Shown here: positions 36,315-45,228 of the stretch, in pieces
Position numbering within the stretch: the stretch's first letter is position 1
How the letters are laid out: each line of letters opens with the position of its first letter
Assembly: GCF_001881565.1 (NCBI RefSeq)
Contig: NZ_MPDJ01000016.1
Coordinates: forward strand, 67,528-117,776
DNA: 50,249 nucleotides
From: Eisenbergiella tayi
GTDB taxonomy: Bacteria; Bacillota; Clostridia; Lachnospirales; Lachnospiraceae
Direction: 5' to 3'
Position numbers and translations under genes: made by a program
Notes under the pieces: generated by a model
What the model was told of the DNA's origin: nothing
What the model saw: the letters and a program-made list of their open reading frames with translations, nothing else
Database searches by the model: none

Positions 36315-37205
36315 ATGAAAAAACACTATAATTCATTGGAAAATCGTATTGTTGACACTTTAGTATTAATAATATGTGTTTGTATTTTTGTTATCTGTAT
36401 ATTGCCTCTAATAAATGTATTGGCACTTTCCTTTAGTGGAAAGGAAGCAGCGATTGCTGGGAAAGTATCTCTATGGCCAGTTGATTTTACTTTGGATTCA
36501 TATAAATATTTACTTCAGGAAAACAGATTTTTTTTATCTTTCTGGATGTCTGTGAAAAGAGTATTTTTAGGGGTGATTATAAATATGGTTCTGACTGTAT
36601 TAATGGCTTATCCGCTTTCGTTGGAGGTAAGACAATTTCCATCCAGAGACAGGTATATGTGGCTATTAATTTTTACCATGCTATTTAATGGTGGTGTGGT
36701 TCCATGGTATTTTGTGATAAGAAGTCTTGGAATGCTGGATAGTATTTGGGCACTTGTTCTGCCGGGAGCTGTACCCGTATTTAATGTAATTCTGGTTATC
36801 AACTTTTTTAGAAATATTCCAAAAGCAATTAAAGAATCTGCTCAGTTAGATGGTATAGGACCTTTGGGAATGCTTGTCCAGATATATATTCCGTTGGCAA
36901 AGCCAGCTATAGCAACAGTGTCGCTATTTAGTATTGTAAATCATTGGAACAGCTTCTTTGATGGGATGTTGTTAATGAATACTCCGGAGAAGATGCCTTT
37001 ACAGACTTATATACAGTCATTGGTTATTAGAATATCAGATATTACTCAATCGGGACTTTCTGCAGAACAGCTTGCCGACAGAATGTCCCAAAGAACATTC
37101 AATGCATCTAAAATTGTTGTTTCTACAATACCAATTTTATTAATTTATCCATTTCTTCAAAAATATTTTGTAACAGGAATTACTTTAGGATCAGTTAAAG
37201 AATAG
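36315..37205 (+). CDS. YtcP-type sugar ABC transporter permease (locus D)
   Basis: Second permease of the locus D importer, 296 residues. An N-terminal helix (about 13-37) is followed by NVLALSFSG, and the EAA loop reads KESAQLDGIG (about residue 175); the C-terminus QKYFVTGITLGSVKE fits the family. AGGAG sits before ATG 36315. The hydrolase genes follow directly, consistent with one import-and-degrade operon. Confidence 0.92.
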   Translation: MKKHYNSLENRIVDTLVLIICVCIFVICILPLINVLALSFSGKEAAIAGKVSLWPVDFTLDSYKYLLQENRFFLSFWMSVKRVFLGVIINMVLTVLMAYPLSLEVRQFPSRDRYMWLLIFTMLFNGGVVPWYFVIRSLGMLDSIWALVLPGAVPVFNVILVINFFRNIPKAIKESAQLDGIGPLGMLVQIYIPLAKPAIATVSLFSIVNHWNSFFDGMLLMNTPEKMPLQTYIQSLVIRISDITQSGLSAEQLADRMSQRTFNASKIVVSTIPILLIYPFLQKYFVTGITLGSVKE

Positions 37206-37216
37206 GAGGGGAATGA

Positions 37217-38332
37217 ATGAAAAGAAAATGGACAGAAGAAGAAATATGGAAATGGTATAAAAATCATGAGTGGATATCAGGATTTAACTTTGTACCGAGT
37301 ACCTCTACGGGAGGAATCTTATGGCTGCTTCAGGAATATGATCATAGGAATGCTTTTAACGAAGCTGCAAAGGAGATTGCACTTGCTGCTTCATTAAAAT
37401 TGAATAGTGTCAGAGTTTTTTTGCCTTTTTATCTTTGGAAAGAACAACATGATTCATTTATGAAAAATCTTGAAGAATTTATATCGCTTTTGGATTCTTA
37501 TGGAATGACATTAATGCCGGTTTTATTTAATGATTGTACTGTGGCAAAAGCTTTTTATAAAAAGCCGGTTCTTGGGATCCAGCCAGAACCAGAGGAAGGT
37601 TTTTTCGGTGGCTCTTCTTTGAATTCTTTTGATGTGGATACGCAGAGTGGAGATTCCATTGGTTATAATATTACTGATGAAACAGATATGGAGCCTGTTG
37701 TTGAAGAATATATTCGGGAATTGGCAAGGGTTTATGGTCAGGATGACAGGATTATTATCTGGAATATATGGAATGAGTTGGGAAATTCCGGACGAGATGC
37801 AATGTCGATGCCAATGGCGCGTAAAGTTATTGGCTGGTTTAGGGAGGAGGATGTAAAGCAGCCATTGACAATAGAAATGTGGGGGGCGCAGACGGATGGA
37901 AAAAATTATTATGAATGGCTTCATCATCCAAAGATTTATGGAGAAGTTGATCGGGAAAATATAGAATTATCTGATATAATTACTTTTCATTTTTATGGTG
38001 ATTATACACATGCCAGACAGCTTATTACTTTTTTAAGGCAGTTTAACAGACCACTTATCAATACGGAATGGATGCACAGACCTTTTAGAAGTTTAATACA
38101 AACCCATCTTCCTTTATGGAAAAAAGAGAAAATAGGAAGTTATTTCTTTGGGCTGGTAAATGGGAAAACTCAATTCAATATTGTTTGGGATTTTATAAAA
38201 GATTATCCAGGAATTGATACTTCGCTTTGGATGCATGATTTATATCATGCAGATTTTACTCCTTATGATGCTGAAGAGTTAGATGTAATCAGAGAATGCA
38301 ATGAGGATAAGATTATATGGAAAAAGGAATAA
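37217..38332 (+). CDS. GH5-like (clan GH-A) glycoside hydrolase
   Basis: A predicted cytosolic glycoside hydrolase of 371 residues without a signal peptide. It has the clan GH-A layout: acid/base Glu187 in IWNIWNELGNSG after beta-strand 4 and nucleophile Glu284 in INTEWMHRP after beta-strand 7. Similar proteins are often annotated as 1,4-beta-xylanase or cellulase-family hydrolase, but the motifs do not settle the family. AGGAGGGG precedes the start. Its 3' end overlaps the GH51 gene by 16 bases, so the two enzymes are coupled and probably act on the same arabinose- or xylose-containing oligosaccharide. Confidence 0.8.
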   Translation: MKRKWTEEEIWKWYKNHEWISGFNFVPSTSTGGILWLLQEYDHRNAFNEAAKEIALAASLKLNSVRVFLPFYLWKEQHDSFMKNLEEFISLLDSYGMTLMPVLFNDCTVAKAFYKKPVLGIQPEPEEGFFGGSSLNSFDVDTQSGDSIGYNITDETDMEPVVEEYIRELARVYGQDDRIIIWNIWNELGNSGRDAMSMPMARKVIGWFREEDVKQPLTIEMWGAQTDGKNYYEWLHHPKIYGEVDRENIELSDIITFHFYGDYTHARQLITFLRQFNRPLINTEWMHRPFRSLIQTHLPLWKKEKIGSYFFGLVNGKTQFNIVWDFIKDYPGIDTSLWMHDLYHADFTPYDAEELDVIRECNEDKIIWKKE

Positions 38333-39846
38333 AGCAAAAAATAATTGTTAATCCGGCTTTTACTGTAGGTAAAGTGGATGAGAGACTATATGGCACCTTC
38401 CTGGAGCATATACACACGATCGTATATGGATGTCTTTATAACCCTTCTCATCCTCAGGCAGATGCAAATGGTTTTCGAAAAGATGTGTTGGATTTATTGA
38501 GAGACTTGGGGACTACGTTTATAAGATATCCGGGTGGAAACTTCGTCTCAGGTTATCACTGGAAGGATGGTATTGGACCAAGAGATAAAAGGATAAGAAA
38601 ATATGACCTCGCGTGGGAACAGGAAGAAAGCAATCAGGTTGGTATTGATGAATTTTGTACGTTATGCAGACAGCTAAATATTGAACCTATGCTGGTACTA
38701 AATTTGGGTACTGGAACCAGTGAGGAAGCTTTGGAGGAATTGGAGTATTGTAATTATGACGGTAATACCAAATGGGCAGTAGAAAGAAGGAAAAATGGAT
38801 ATCAAAATCCACATAATGTTAAGTTATGGGGGCTTGGTAATGAAATGGATGGCATTCATCAAATCGAGCATAAAACACCTGTTGAATATGCGAGAAAAGC
38901 AGTCGAAACCGCCCGGATGATGAAAAAAATGGATAAATCTATTAAACTTGTTCTTTGTGGAAGCTGCAGTCCGGAGATTGATCTGAAAACTTATCCTGAG
39001 TGGGACAGAATAGTACTTGAAGAAGCATATGAGGATATAGACTATATTTCTTTACATCGATATTATACATATAACCCCGATACGGGAATGTACGCAATGA
39101 ATACAGATACTTTGGAGAATATCGCTCATTTACCAATAGATATCAGTAATTATATTGATACTATAATGGCGGCATCACGTTTTGTACAGGGTAAAAAAAG
39201 ATGTAGTAAATCTGTTTATATCAGTTTTGACGAATGGGGAATACTAAGCAGCAAGAATTTTGAAAAAGAAAGATATCCACAATGGACAGAAATTTGTGAT
39301 GATAAAAGATCGTCAACTGCATTGGATGCAGTTCTTCATGGTGCTTTTATGATAACCATGATTAATAAATGCGATGTAGTAAAAGTAGCATGTGAATCGA
39401 TTGTAATTGGTTCCATGATTATGGTGGATCCTAATGGGGGATGTTTTCGGCAGACAACTTTTTATCCATTCCGAGATGTTGCACTGTTGGGGAAGGGAAT
39501 TGTATTGAAACAATCGGCAGAAGGACCAAGAGAGGATGCCGGAAAATATGGGGAACTTCCCGTAATACAAAGCGCAGTAATATATAATGATGAGAAAAAG
39601 GAAATTGTTGTATTTGCTGTGAACTTCAGTAAGCAAAAGGATATACCTTTTGAATTATCCATACAGGAGTTTAAAGAAGCAGAGTGTATTGAATTTCGAC
39701 AATTATATGAAAAAGAGGCATTCGCAGGCAATACCTTTAAAAACCCCTTCCGAGTAGTGCCTCATTTACTGGAAGTTGATAAAAAACAGAGGAACTTTGT
39801 TCTTCCTCCGATATCTTGGAATGTAATACGTTATAGAATTAAATAA
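38317..39846 (+). CDS. GH51 alpha-L-arabinofuranosidase, intact
   Basis: Cytosolic exo-enzyme that releases L-arabinose from arabino-oligosaccharides. The 509-residue protein is the compact GH51 type: an opening with LYGTFLEH, acid/base Glu176 in GLGNEMDG, nucleophile Glu306 in SFDEWG, and a C-terminal beta-domain (about 410-509). The start overlaps the preceding gene by 16 bases, with GAGGATA upstream. It is the last gene of the locus D operon and is followed by a terminator. It has A+T-rich codons, unlike the truncated GH51 gene beginning 176 bases downstream, which belongs to a longer subtype. Substrate preference (arabinan versus arabinoxylan) is not predictable here. Confidence 0.93.
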   Translation: MEKGIKQKIIVNPAFTVGKVDERLYGTFLEHIHTIVYGCLYNPSHPQADANGFRKDVLDLLRDLGTTFIRYPGGNFVSGYHWKDGIGPRDKRIRKYDLAWEQEESNQVGIDEFCTLCRQLNIEPMLVLNLGTGTSEEALEELEYCNYDGNTKWAVERRKNGYQNPHNVKLWGLGNEMDGIHQIEHKTPVEYARKAVETARMMKKMDKSIKLVLCGSCSPEIDLKTYPEWDRIVLEEAYEDIDYISLHRYYTYNPDTGMYAMNTDTLENIAHLPIDISNYIDTIMAASRFVQGKKRCSKSVYISFDEWGILSSKNFEKERYPQWTEICDDKRSSTALDAVLHGAFMITMINKCDVVKVACESIVIGSMIMVDPNGGCFRQTTFYPFRDVALLGKGIVLKQSAEGPREDAGKYGELPVIQSAVIYNDEKKEIVVFAVNFSKQKDIPFELSIQEFKEAECIEFRQLYEKEAFAGNTFKNPFRVVPHLLEVDKKQRNFVLPPISWNVIRYRIK

Positions 39847-39887
39847 TAATTATTCATGTGGATGGATATCGGGAAGAAGAATGCATT

Positions 39888-39932
39888 AAAAGGGGATAGT
39901 CGGGAAATCAATATTAACCGACATCCCTTTTT
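39888..39932 (+). terminator. terminator of the locus D operon
   Basis: The arms AAAGGGGATAGTCGG and CCGACATCCCTTT (39889-39903 and 39918-39930) pair with two single-base bulges around a 14-base loop and are followed by further Ts. It lies 42 bases after the GH51 stop. Confidence 0.65.
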
Positions 39933-40022
39933 ATGGATTTCAGTTTGTATACAAGACATATTGTACTGTTGAAAACTGGGGGATGCACATAATTTATAAT
40001 GTAGTACTGTAGAATTAAAATA

Positions 40023-41114
40023 TGGTTTCTTGCCAATCATCACAGATATGATAACTTCCGCGCGCAGGATCCGAAGGTTTTTCTCGGGGAGTACGCCAGC
40101 TGGGGAAACACATGGTATAATGCTCTTGCGGAAGCCAGCTTTATGCTGGGGCTGGAACGGAATGCAAAGGCTGTGGGATTAGCCTGTTATGCACCTATGC
40201 TTGCTAATGTCGATTATGTGAACTGGAAGCCGGATATGCTGTGGTTTGATAACCACCGGATATACGGAAGTCCTGATTATTATGTCCAGAAGCTTTTTAT
40301 GAATCATCAGGGAAGCAGAAGGCTGGAGATATATACGGAAGGACTGGAAGCACCCGGAATTGAGGAAGAACCTATATGTGGGGGAATCAGGCTGCAGGGG
40401 TATCATTCAGAGGTCATTTTCCGGGACGTTGTGCTGGAGAACAGTAAAACAGGAGAAAAGGTAAGCTTCGGAGACTATCATCTGAAAAAGGAGGAGGCGT
40501 CTGTCTGGCTTGCAGATACAGAATGGAAGGACTATACCATCAGCTGCAGGGCAGAAGAACTGGATGGCTTTCAGGGCTTTCAGATTTTTTTTGGATGGCA
40601 GGATGAAGATAATAATTACAGCTGGACGGTGGGAGGCTGGCAGAATTATGATCTTTTGCTCAGCAGAAGGATAAGAGGGCTCTGTTCCGATTTGACCCAG
40701 AACCTTATCCGGGTCAGCAAAGGACAGGAATATTCACTGAAACTGCAGGTGTCCGGACGTATGGTGCGCGCATGGGTAGACGGCAGGCTTTGCGCTGAAA
40801 CAGAGGACAAACCGGTGGTGACAGAGCCTCTATATTATGGAGCGAGCCGTGATGAAGCGGATCAAACCGTTATCCTTAAGGTGGTAAATCTGCAGGAGCA
40901 AGGTGTAAGCGCACATATTATCATGAAGGGTATGTGCAGCAGCAGGCTTCAGGGAACCGTTTATACCATGCATGCGGATTTGGCGGCGGAAAATGACTTT
41001 GCAGAGCCGGAGAGAGTGGCACCGCAGGAAGCGGTGTTTTACAAGGAAAACGATAGCTTTATGTATGAATTCCCCAAATTTTCTCTGACGGTTTTCAGAC
41101 TGAAGGAGATATAA
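40023..41114 (+). pseudogene. 5'-truncated GH51 alpha-L-arabinofuranosidase
   Basis: The reading frame from 40023 reads as the late catalytic domain and C-terminal part of a long-type GH51 enzyme: WFLANHHRYDNF, then VFLGEYASWGNTWYNAL, where the Glu of GEYA is the nucleophile, followed by a beta-sandwich (about the last 200 residues) and the end of the C-terminal domain. The N-terminal part with the acid/base Glu is absent, and no start codon or ribosome binding site suits the remnant; an internal ATG at 40143 would give 323 residues without any active-site nucleophile. Upstream of 40023 the frame meets a stop (40002) in A+T-rich sequence, so the break coincides with the island edge. The G+C-rich codon use matches the downstream GH43 genes. 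Confidence 0.88.
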
Positions 41115-41206
41115 ATAATACCCTAAAATTAAAAAATTTAACATACCAATTCTCCCCAGAAAAACTTATAATGAAAAGAAAACCCCACATATCAAAGGAG
41201 GAAAAA

Positions 41207-42160
41207 ATGCAGGCATATTTATTCGTACATTTTAAAGAAAAGACCACCCCTGACGGAGAACAGGTATATTTCGGACTGAGCAGGGACGGCTTCCACTGGG
41301 AGGAGGTCAATGGAGGAGATCCGGTCCTTTGGACCTATTACGGAGACAAGGGAGTCAGGGATTTCACAATTACCAGGTGTGAGGAGAACGGCAGATTCTA
41401 TATATTTGCAACGGATCTCAGCCTTTCCTACGGTATGAGAAACCAGTACCACGGCTCCTGGGAGGAAATCGGCCGAAACGGAAGCAAATGTTTTTCCGTA
41501 TGGGAATCGGACAGCCTGACAGACTGGACCGAACAGCGGCTTGTGAAGATTGGTGATGAGAACTTTGGCTGCCTCTGGGCGCCGGATATCATTTACGACA
41601 GGGAAAATAAAGATTACCTCCTTCACTGGTCTTCCTCACACAGCTGCAATGATTATGGCAGAAAAGGAATTTACTTCTGCAGGACAAAAGATTTTCACGA
41701 ATTCAGCAAGCCTGAACTTTTGTACAGGAAAGAGGACAGCGGTATTATTGATTCTGCCATTTACGAAGAAAACGGCCTGTATTATATGTTTGTAAAGAGC
41801 GAGGGAAATCCTGAAAAAATCATCCTCCTGAAATCAGAACATGCAGCAGGGCCTTACGAACGGGTGGAAGCCTTTGACCGGAGCATGGAGGCTGTGGAAA
41901 GCGGGCTGTATGAAGCTCCCACTGCCGTAAAGCTGGAGGATGGCAGATGGTGCCTTTTTTTGGATTACTATGGGGTACCCGGAGCAGGACAGGGCTACGT
42001 GCCTTTTGTTGCCGACAGTCTTGCAGATGGCCGGTTTGTCAGATCGGACGCCTCTTTTGATTTCCCCTATGGCTTTAAGCACGGCACGATCCTGACAATT
42101 TCCATGGAAGAATATCAGCGGATAAAGGAACATGACTGGTCAGATAAGGGATATGTATAG
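41207..42160 (+). CDS. GH43-like five-bladed beta-propeller glycosidase
   Basis: A 317-residue cytosolic protein of the GH43-like propeller superfamily, probably releasing arabinose or xylose. It contains repeated propeller strands, an LWAPDIIYD motif typical of GH43 (about residue 122), and the segment GLYEAPTAV near residue 235, where the acid Glu is expected. The conserved Asp in VRDFTI (about residue 50) may be the base. ATG 41207 is chosen because AAAGGAGGAAAAA lies directly upstream; the frame is open further upstream without a site. It follows the GH51 remnant by 92 bases and precedes a second GH43 gene. The exact subfamily and substrate are unclear. Confidence 0.8.
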   Translation: MQAYLFVHFKEKTTPDGEQVYFGLSRDGFHWEEVNGGDPVLWTYYGDKGVRDFTITRCEENGRFYIFATDLSLSYGMRNQYHGSWEEIGRNGSKCFSVWESDSLTDWTEQRLVKIGDENFGCLWAPDIIYDRENKDYLLHWSSSHSCNDYGRKGIYFCRTKDFHEFSKPELLYRKEDSGIIDSAIYEENGLYYMFVKSEGNPEKIILLKSEHAAGPYERVEAFDRSMEAVESGLYEAPTAVKLEDGRWCLFLDYYGVPGAGQGYVPFVADSLADGRFVRSDASFDFPYGFKHGTILTISMEEYQRIKEHDWSDKGYV

Positions 42161-42228
42161 GGAAGTTATTGTGATATAATAAAAAAGCTAAAATTTCATG
42201 ACAGAAAATAAAGTGCAGGAGGAAGAAG

Positions 42229-43782
42229 ATGAAGGAAGCAGCTGAAAAAAAGCAGGTATATAATCCCTATTTACCGACCTATGAGTATGTTCCGGACGGG
42301 GAACCGCATGTATTCGGGGACAGAGTCTATATATACGGAAGCCATGACCGGTTTGACGGAGAAATGTTCTGCCTGAATGATTACATTTGTTATTCTGCGG
42401 ACGTAAAGGATTTGACAGAATGGAAATATGAAGGGGTGATTTTTCGGAAAGACCAGGATCCCAGGAATCAGAATCCTTCGGAGGATAACAGCATACCCAG
42501 AATTTATGATGTAAAATCCAGATTCGGAAATGGCCTGAATCCTCCGGGTATCCATGCCCTGTGGGCGCCGGATGTGGTAAAAGGGCCGGATGGAAGATAT
42601 TACCTTTATTATTGTCTGGATTTTCTGCCTGAGATCGGAGTTGCTGTATGCGATACTCCTGCCGGAAGCTATGAATATTTAGGCCTGGTACGCCATAAAG
42701 ACGGAACAGTCCTGGGCAAGGGAGAGGATGACCTGAGCCAGTTTGATCCGGGGATTTTCATTGATGATGACGGAGAAATCTACCTGTATTCCGGCAACGC
42801 CCCTATGCATAAAGAGCATATTGGCGGGAAACAGGGTTCCCAGGTAATGACGCTGGAACCGGATATGCTTACCCTGAAAACGGAACCCAGGCTTTTGCTG
42901 CCATCCATTGCAGACAGTGAAGGGACTGGTTTTGAGGGACATGAATTTTTTGAGGCAAGCTCTATCCGCAAAATAGGAAACACCTATTATTTTGTATATT
43001 CCTCCGTTCTCAGCCACGAGTTGTGTTATGCTGTCAGCGATAAGCCTGACAGGGATTACAAGTACGGCGGAACCCTGATCGATATCGGGGATGTGGGCCT
43101 GAACGGAAGAACCGCCGCAGAAGCGCTGAACTGCCTGGGAAATACCCACGGCGGCATGGAATGTATAAACGGACAGTGGTATGTTTTTTATCATAGACAG
43201 AGCAACCGCACCCAGTTCAGCAGACAGGGCTGTGCGGAAAAAATAGAGATAGCCGATGACGGAAGTATCCGGCAGGTACCCGTAACCTCCTGCGGCCTGA
43301 ACGACGGCCCTCTGGAAGGAAAAGGCACATATCCCGCCTGTATCTGCTGCAGGCTGACAGGCAAAGACGGTGCCGTATTCTCCGGACAGAAGGAAATGCA
43401 GCTTCATTTCCCCTACCTGACCCAGGATGTCCCCGACAAGGAACCGGCTGCAGAAAAAGAAATGAGCGGAGATACCCTGCCGGTTCAGTACGTTGCCAAC
43501 ATAAAAGACGGAACAATGACAGGCTACAAAAGCTTCGCTTTTTATAACCTGCAGAAAATAACTCTGAAGCTCAGAGGAAAAGCGAAAGGAACCATCGCCG
43601 TCTTTACGGAGGATCTCACCAAACCGGCCGGAACCCTGAACGTGGACATTGCAGCGGACACATGGCAGGATATCACAGGTATGGTTTCCGTATCAAATGG
43701 TCCTCATGATCTATATTTCCGTTACGAAGGAGAAGGTGCCCTGGATTTCATCACTTTTACTCTTCATGCGGATAATCAATAA
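42229..43782 (+). CDS. GH43 glycosidase with C-terminal carbohydrate-binding domain
   Basis: A 517-residue GH43 enzyme, probably a cytosolic alpha-L-arabinofuranosidase or beta-xylosidase. The expected triad is visible: base Asp23 in PDGEPHVFGDRVYIYGSHD, Asp173 in QFDPGIF, and acid Glu242 in FFEASSI; LWAPDV (111-115) is also present. The C-terminal 130 residues look like a CBM6-type beta-sandwich (KITLKLRGKAKGTIAVF, LDFITF). GCAGGAGGAAGAAG precedes the start. It and the upstream GH43-like gene probably completed the original arabinose/xylose operon with the now truncated GH51. Confidence 0.88.
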   Translation: MKEAAEKKQVYNPYLPTYEYVPDGEPHVFGDRVYIYGSHDRFDGEMFCLNDYICYSADVKDLTEWKYEGVIFRKDQDPRNQNPSEDNSIPRIYDVKSRFGNGLNPPGIHALWAPDVVKGPDGRYYLYYCLDFLPEIGVAVCDTPAGSYEYLGLVRHKDGTVLGKGEDDLSQFDPGIFIDDDGEIYLYSGNAPMHKEHIGGKQGSQVMTLEPDMLTLKTEPRLLLPSIADSEGTGFEGHEFFEASSIRKIGNTYYFVYSSVLSHELCYAVSDKPDRDYKYGGTLIDIGDVGLNGRTAAEALNCLGNTHGGMECINGQWYVFYHRQSNRTQFSRQGCAEKIEIADDGSIRQVPVTSCGLNDGPLEGKGTYPACICCRLTGKDGAVFSGQKEMQLHFPYLTQDVPDKEPAAEKEMSGDTLPVQYVANIKDGTMTGYKSFAFYNLQKITLKLRGKAKGTIAVFTEDLTKPAGTLNVDIAADTWQDITGMVSVSNGPHDLYFRYEGEGALDFITFTLHADNQ

Positions 43783-43792
43783 AAATATATTC

Positions 43793-43834
43793 CATTCAGG
43801 CTGTGGAACAGCTATTGAATCCGCAGCCTGGATG
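43793..43834 (+). terminator. possible terminator hairpin after the GH43 operon
   Basis: A 14-bp stem with two G-T wobbles (43793-43806 with 43821-43834) around a 14-base loop lies 10 bases after the GH43 stop. There is no T run on the plus strand, so its function as a terminator is uncertain. Confidence 0.4.
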
Positions 43835-44005
43835 AAAATACAGTTGCGTAAATTCCCGCAATATGTTATTCTTATTTCGTCACATGGCGGTATCTGAGCT
43901 GCCATATTGTTCAGGCCCAAGGGCCGTCTTTCACTTTCTTGTGCTTCCTTTTCGAAGCAATTACCAGGTGATGACAGAAAAACTAAATAAAGGAGGGCAT
44001 TGCTT

Positions 44006-45058
44006 ATGGCAAACAGGCTCAAAGACTATTTCCCGCTCATAAGGGAAAGAAAGGAGGTGCTGAAAGAGATTGGCAGTTCTATGGCTTTAAGTACGCTTTT
44101 TGACAGCTGGGAGCAGGAACGGCAGGAAGAATTCCTTGATTTCTGTACAGGAGTTAAGGGGGTAAAAGTACTATACGATTCCTTTTTCAAAGAAATCATG
44201 AATCCTGAATATTCACCTGGCAGGCTGAACCGGTTCCTGTCACTTCTTTTGGGAAAAAGAGTGACTATTAAGCAGGTAATTCCCAATGACAGTACGAGGA
44301 TTGCGGCAGAAGGTTCTCTGCTTGTTACAGATATTGTAGTGGAATTTGAAGACGGTGGACTTGCGGATATTGAGATCCAGAAAATAGGCTATGCTTTTCC
44401 CGGAGAACGCAGCGCATGCTATTCGGCGGATCTGCTGCTGAGACAATACAAAAGGGCGAGGGAGAAGATACAGGGCCGGAATCGGAAATTCAGTTATAAG
44501 AACATAAAAAATGTATATACCATCGTCTTGTTTGAAAAAAGCCCGGCAGAAATAAAAAGGCTGGAAAATGCATATATCCATAAATCCTTCTGGGGATTTG
44601 ACACAGGGCTGGAACTCAATCTGCTGCAGAATTTTATCTTCATAGCGCTTGACATATTCCGAAAAAACATGGACAATAAAAGTGTGGAAAACGAGCTGGA
44701 GGCCTGGCTGATGTTTTTTGGTTCGGAGGAACCGGAGCGCATCATTGAACTGATTGAAAGCTATCCGGACTTCCGTGTAATCTACGAGGATATCTATGAA
44801 ATCTGTCTCAATATGGAGAAGGTGATGGGAATGTATTCAAAGGAACTGCAGGAGCTTGATCGGAATACGGTGCAGTATATGATTGATGAGATGCAGGAAA
44901 TAATTAATGAACAGAAGGAAACGATTCATACGCAGACAGAAGTACTGAATGACCAGAAACAGACTATCAGCAGCCAGGAGCTGTTGATCAAAGATCAAAA
45001 ACAACAATATGAAGAGCTTCTCCGCCGAGTTAGGGATTTGGAGAACAAAAAGGGGTAA
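44006..45058 (+). CDS. PD-(D/E)XK nuclease-family (Rpn/transposase-like) protein with heptad-repeat tail
   Basis: A 350-residue protein of the PD-(D/E)XK nuclease family transposase group (PF12784-like; related to Rpn proteins), for which DNA cleavage and recombination-promoting roles are proposed. The catalytic core is visible: Asp109 in LVTDIVVEF and Glu123/Gln125 in LADIEIQK. The C-terminal 50 residues form a clear coiled coil of five or six heptads with Gln at the third and a hydrophobic residue at the seventh position (NEQKETI, HTQTEVL, NDQKQTI, SSQELLI, KDQKQQY). ATG 44006 is chosen because AGGAGGG lies 8 bases upstream; a TTG at 44000 would sit on that site. It is a lone gene with its own terminator; such genes are often multicopy in Lachnospiraceae. 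No terminal inverted repeats were seen. Confidence 0.82.
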   Translation: MANRLKDYFPLIRERKEVLKEIGSSMALSTLFDSWEQERQEEFLDFCTGVKGVKVLYDSFFKEIMNPEYSPGRLNRFLSLLLGKRVTIKQVIPNDSTRIAAEGSLLVTDIVVEFEDGGLADIEIQKIGYAFPGERSACYSADLLLRQYKRAREKIQGRNRKFSYKNIKNVYTIVLFEKSPAEIKRLENAYIHKSFWGFDTGLELNLLQNFIFIALDIFRKNMDNKSVENELEAWLMFFGSEEPERIIELIESYPDFRVIYEDIYEICLNMEKVMGMYSKELQELDRNTVQYMIDEMQEIINEQKETIHTQTEVLNDQKQTISSQELLIKDQKQQYEELLRRVRDLENKKG

Positions 45059-45076
45059 GAAAACCGGCACAGGAAT

Positions 45077-45117
45077 AAGGCTATGGAAACCGCAGGAAAA
45101 GGTTCCATAGCCTTTTT
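45077..45117 (+). terminator. terminator after the PD-(D/E)XK gene
   Basis: AAGGCTATGGAAACC (45077-45091) pairs with GGTTCCATAGCCTT (45101-45114) with one bulged A, followed by a TTT run. Confidence 0.85.
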
Positions 45118-45170
45118 GTGAACGGTACGGGATTGAAAATGAAAAGAGGAAAGTGATTTCGGGATTTTTA

Positions 45171-45196
45171 CAACTTCATAACAAGTCCATAATAAA
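45171..45196 (+). promoter_or_regulatory. candidate OmpR-type operator before the regulator gene
   Basis: After TTTTTACAAC the 11-base units TTCATAACAAG (45175-45185) and TCCATAATAAA (45186-45196) repeat head-to-tail with 11-base periodicity, typical of OmpR/PhoB-family binding. The second unit contains a CATAAT that could serve as the -10 box. The same motif context recurs at 47281-47323 before the exported-protein gene, which suggests autoregulation. Confidence 0.6.
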
Positions 45197-45228
45197 ATGA
45201 ACAGGAAAAGGAAAAATGAGGGGGAGCT

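Noticed and set aside
29044..40030. Duplicate of the tRNA-Met or tRNA-Val 3' end at the right edge of the island (att sites)
   Set aside because: I compared the tRNA ends with 39850-40060 and found no matching stretch, and no integrase gene is present, so site-specific integration is not supported.
40143..41114. A functional shorter protein starting at ATG 40143
   Set aside because: The frame continues upstream with GH51 family sequence, including the nucleophile motif. Starting at 40143 would drop the active site, and the upstream bases are coding rather than a real ribosome binding site.
43649..43897. Small open frame overlapping the end of the GH43 gene
   Set aside because: It is out of frame with the GH43 gene, has no ribosome binding site and crosses the hairpin after that gene.
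44906..45040. CRISPR-like or tandem DNA repeat
   Set aside because: The periodicity is in the protein heptads; the DNA units are not identical and lack spacers.
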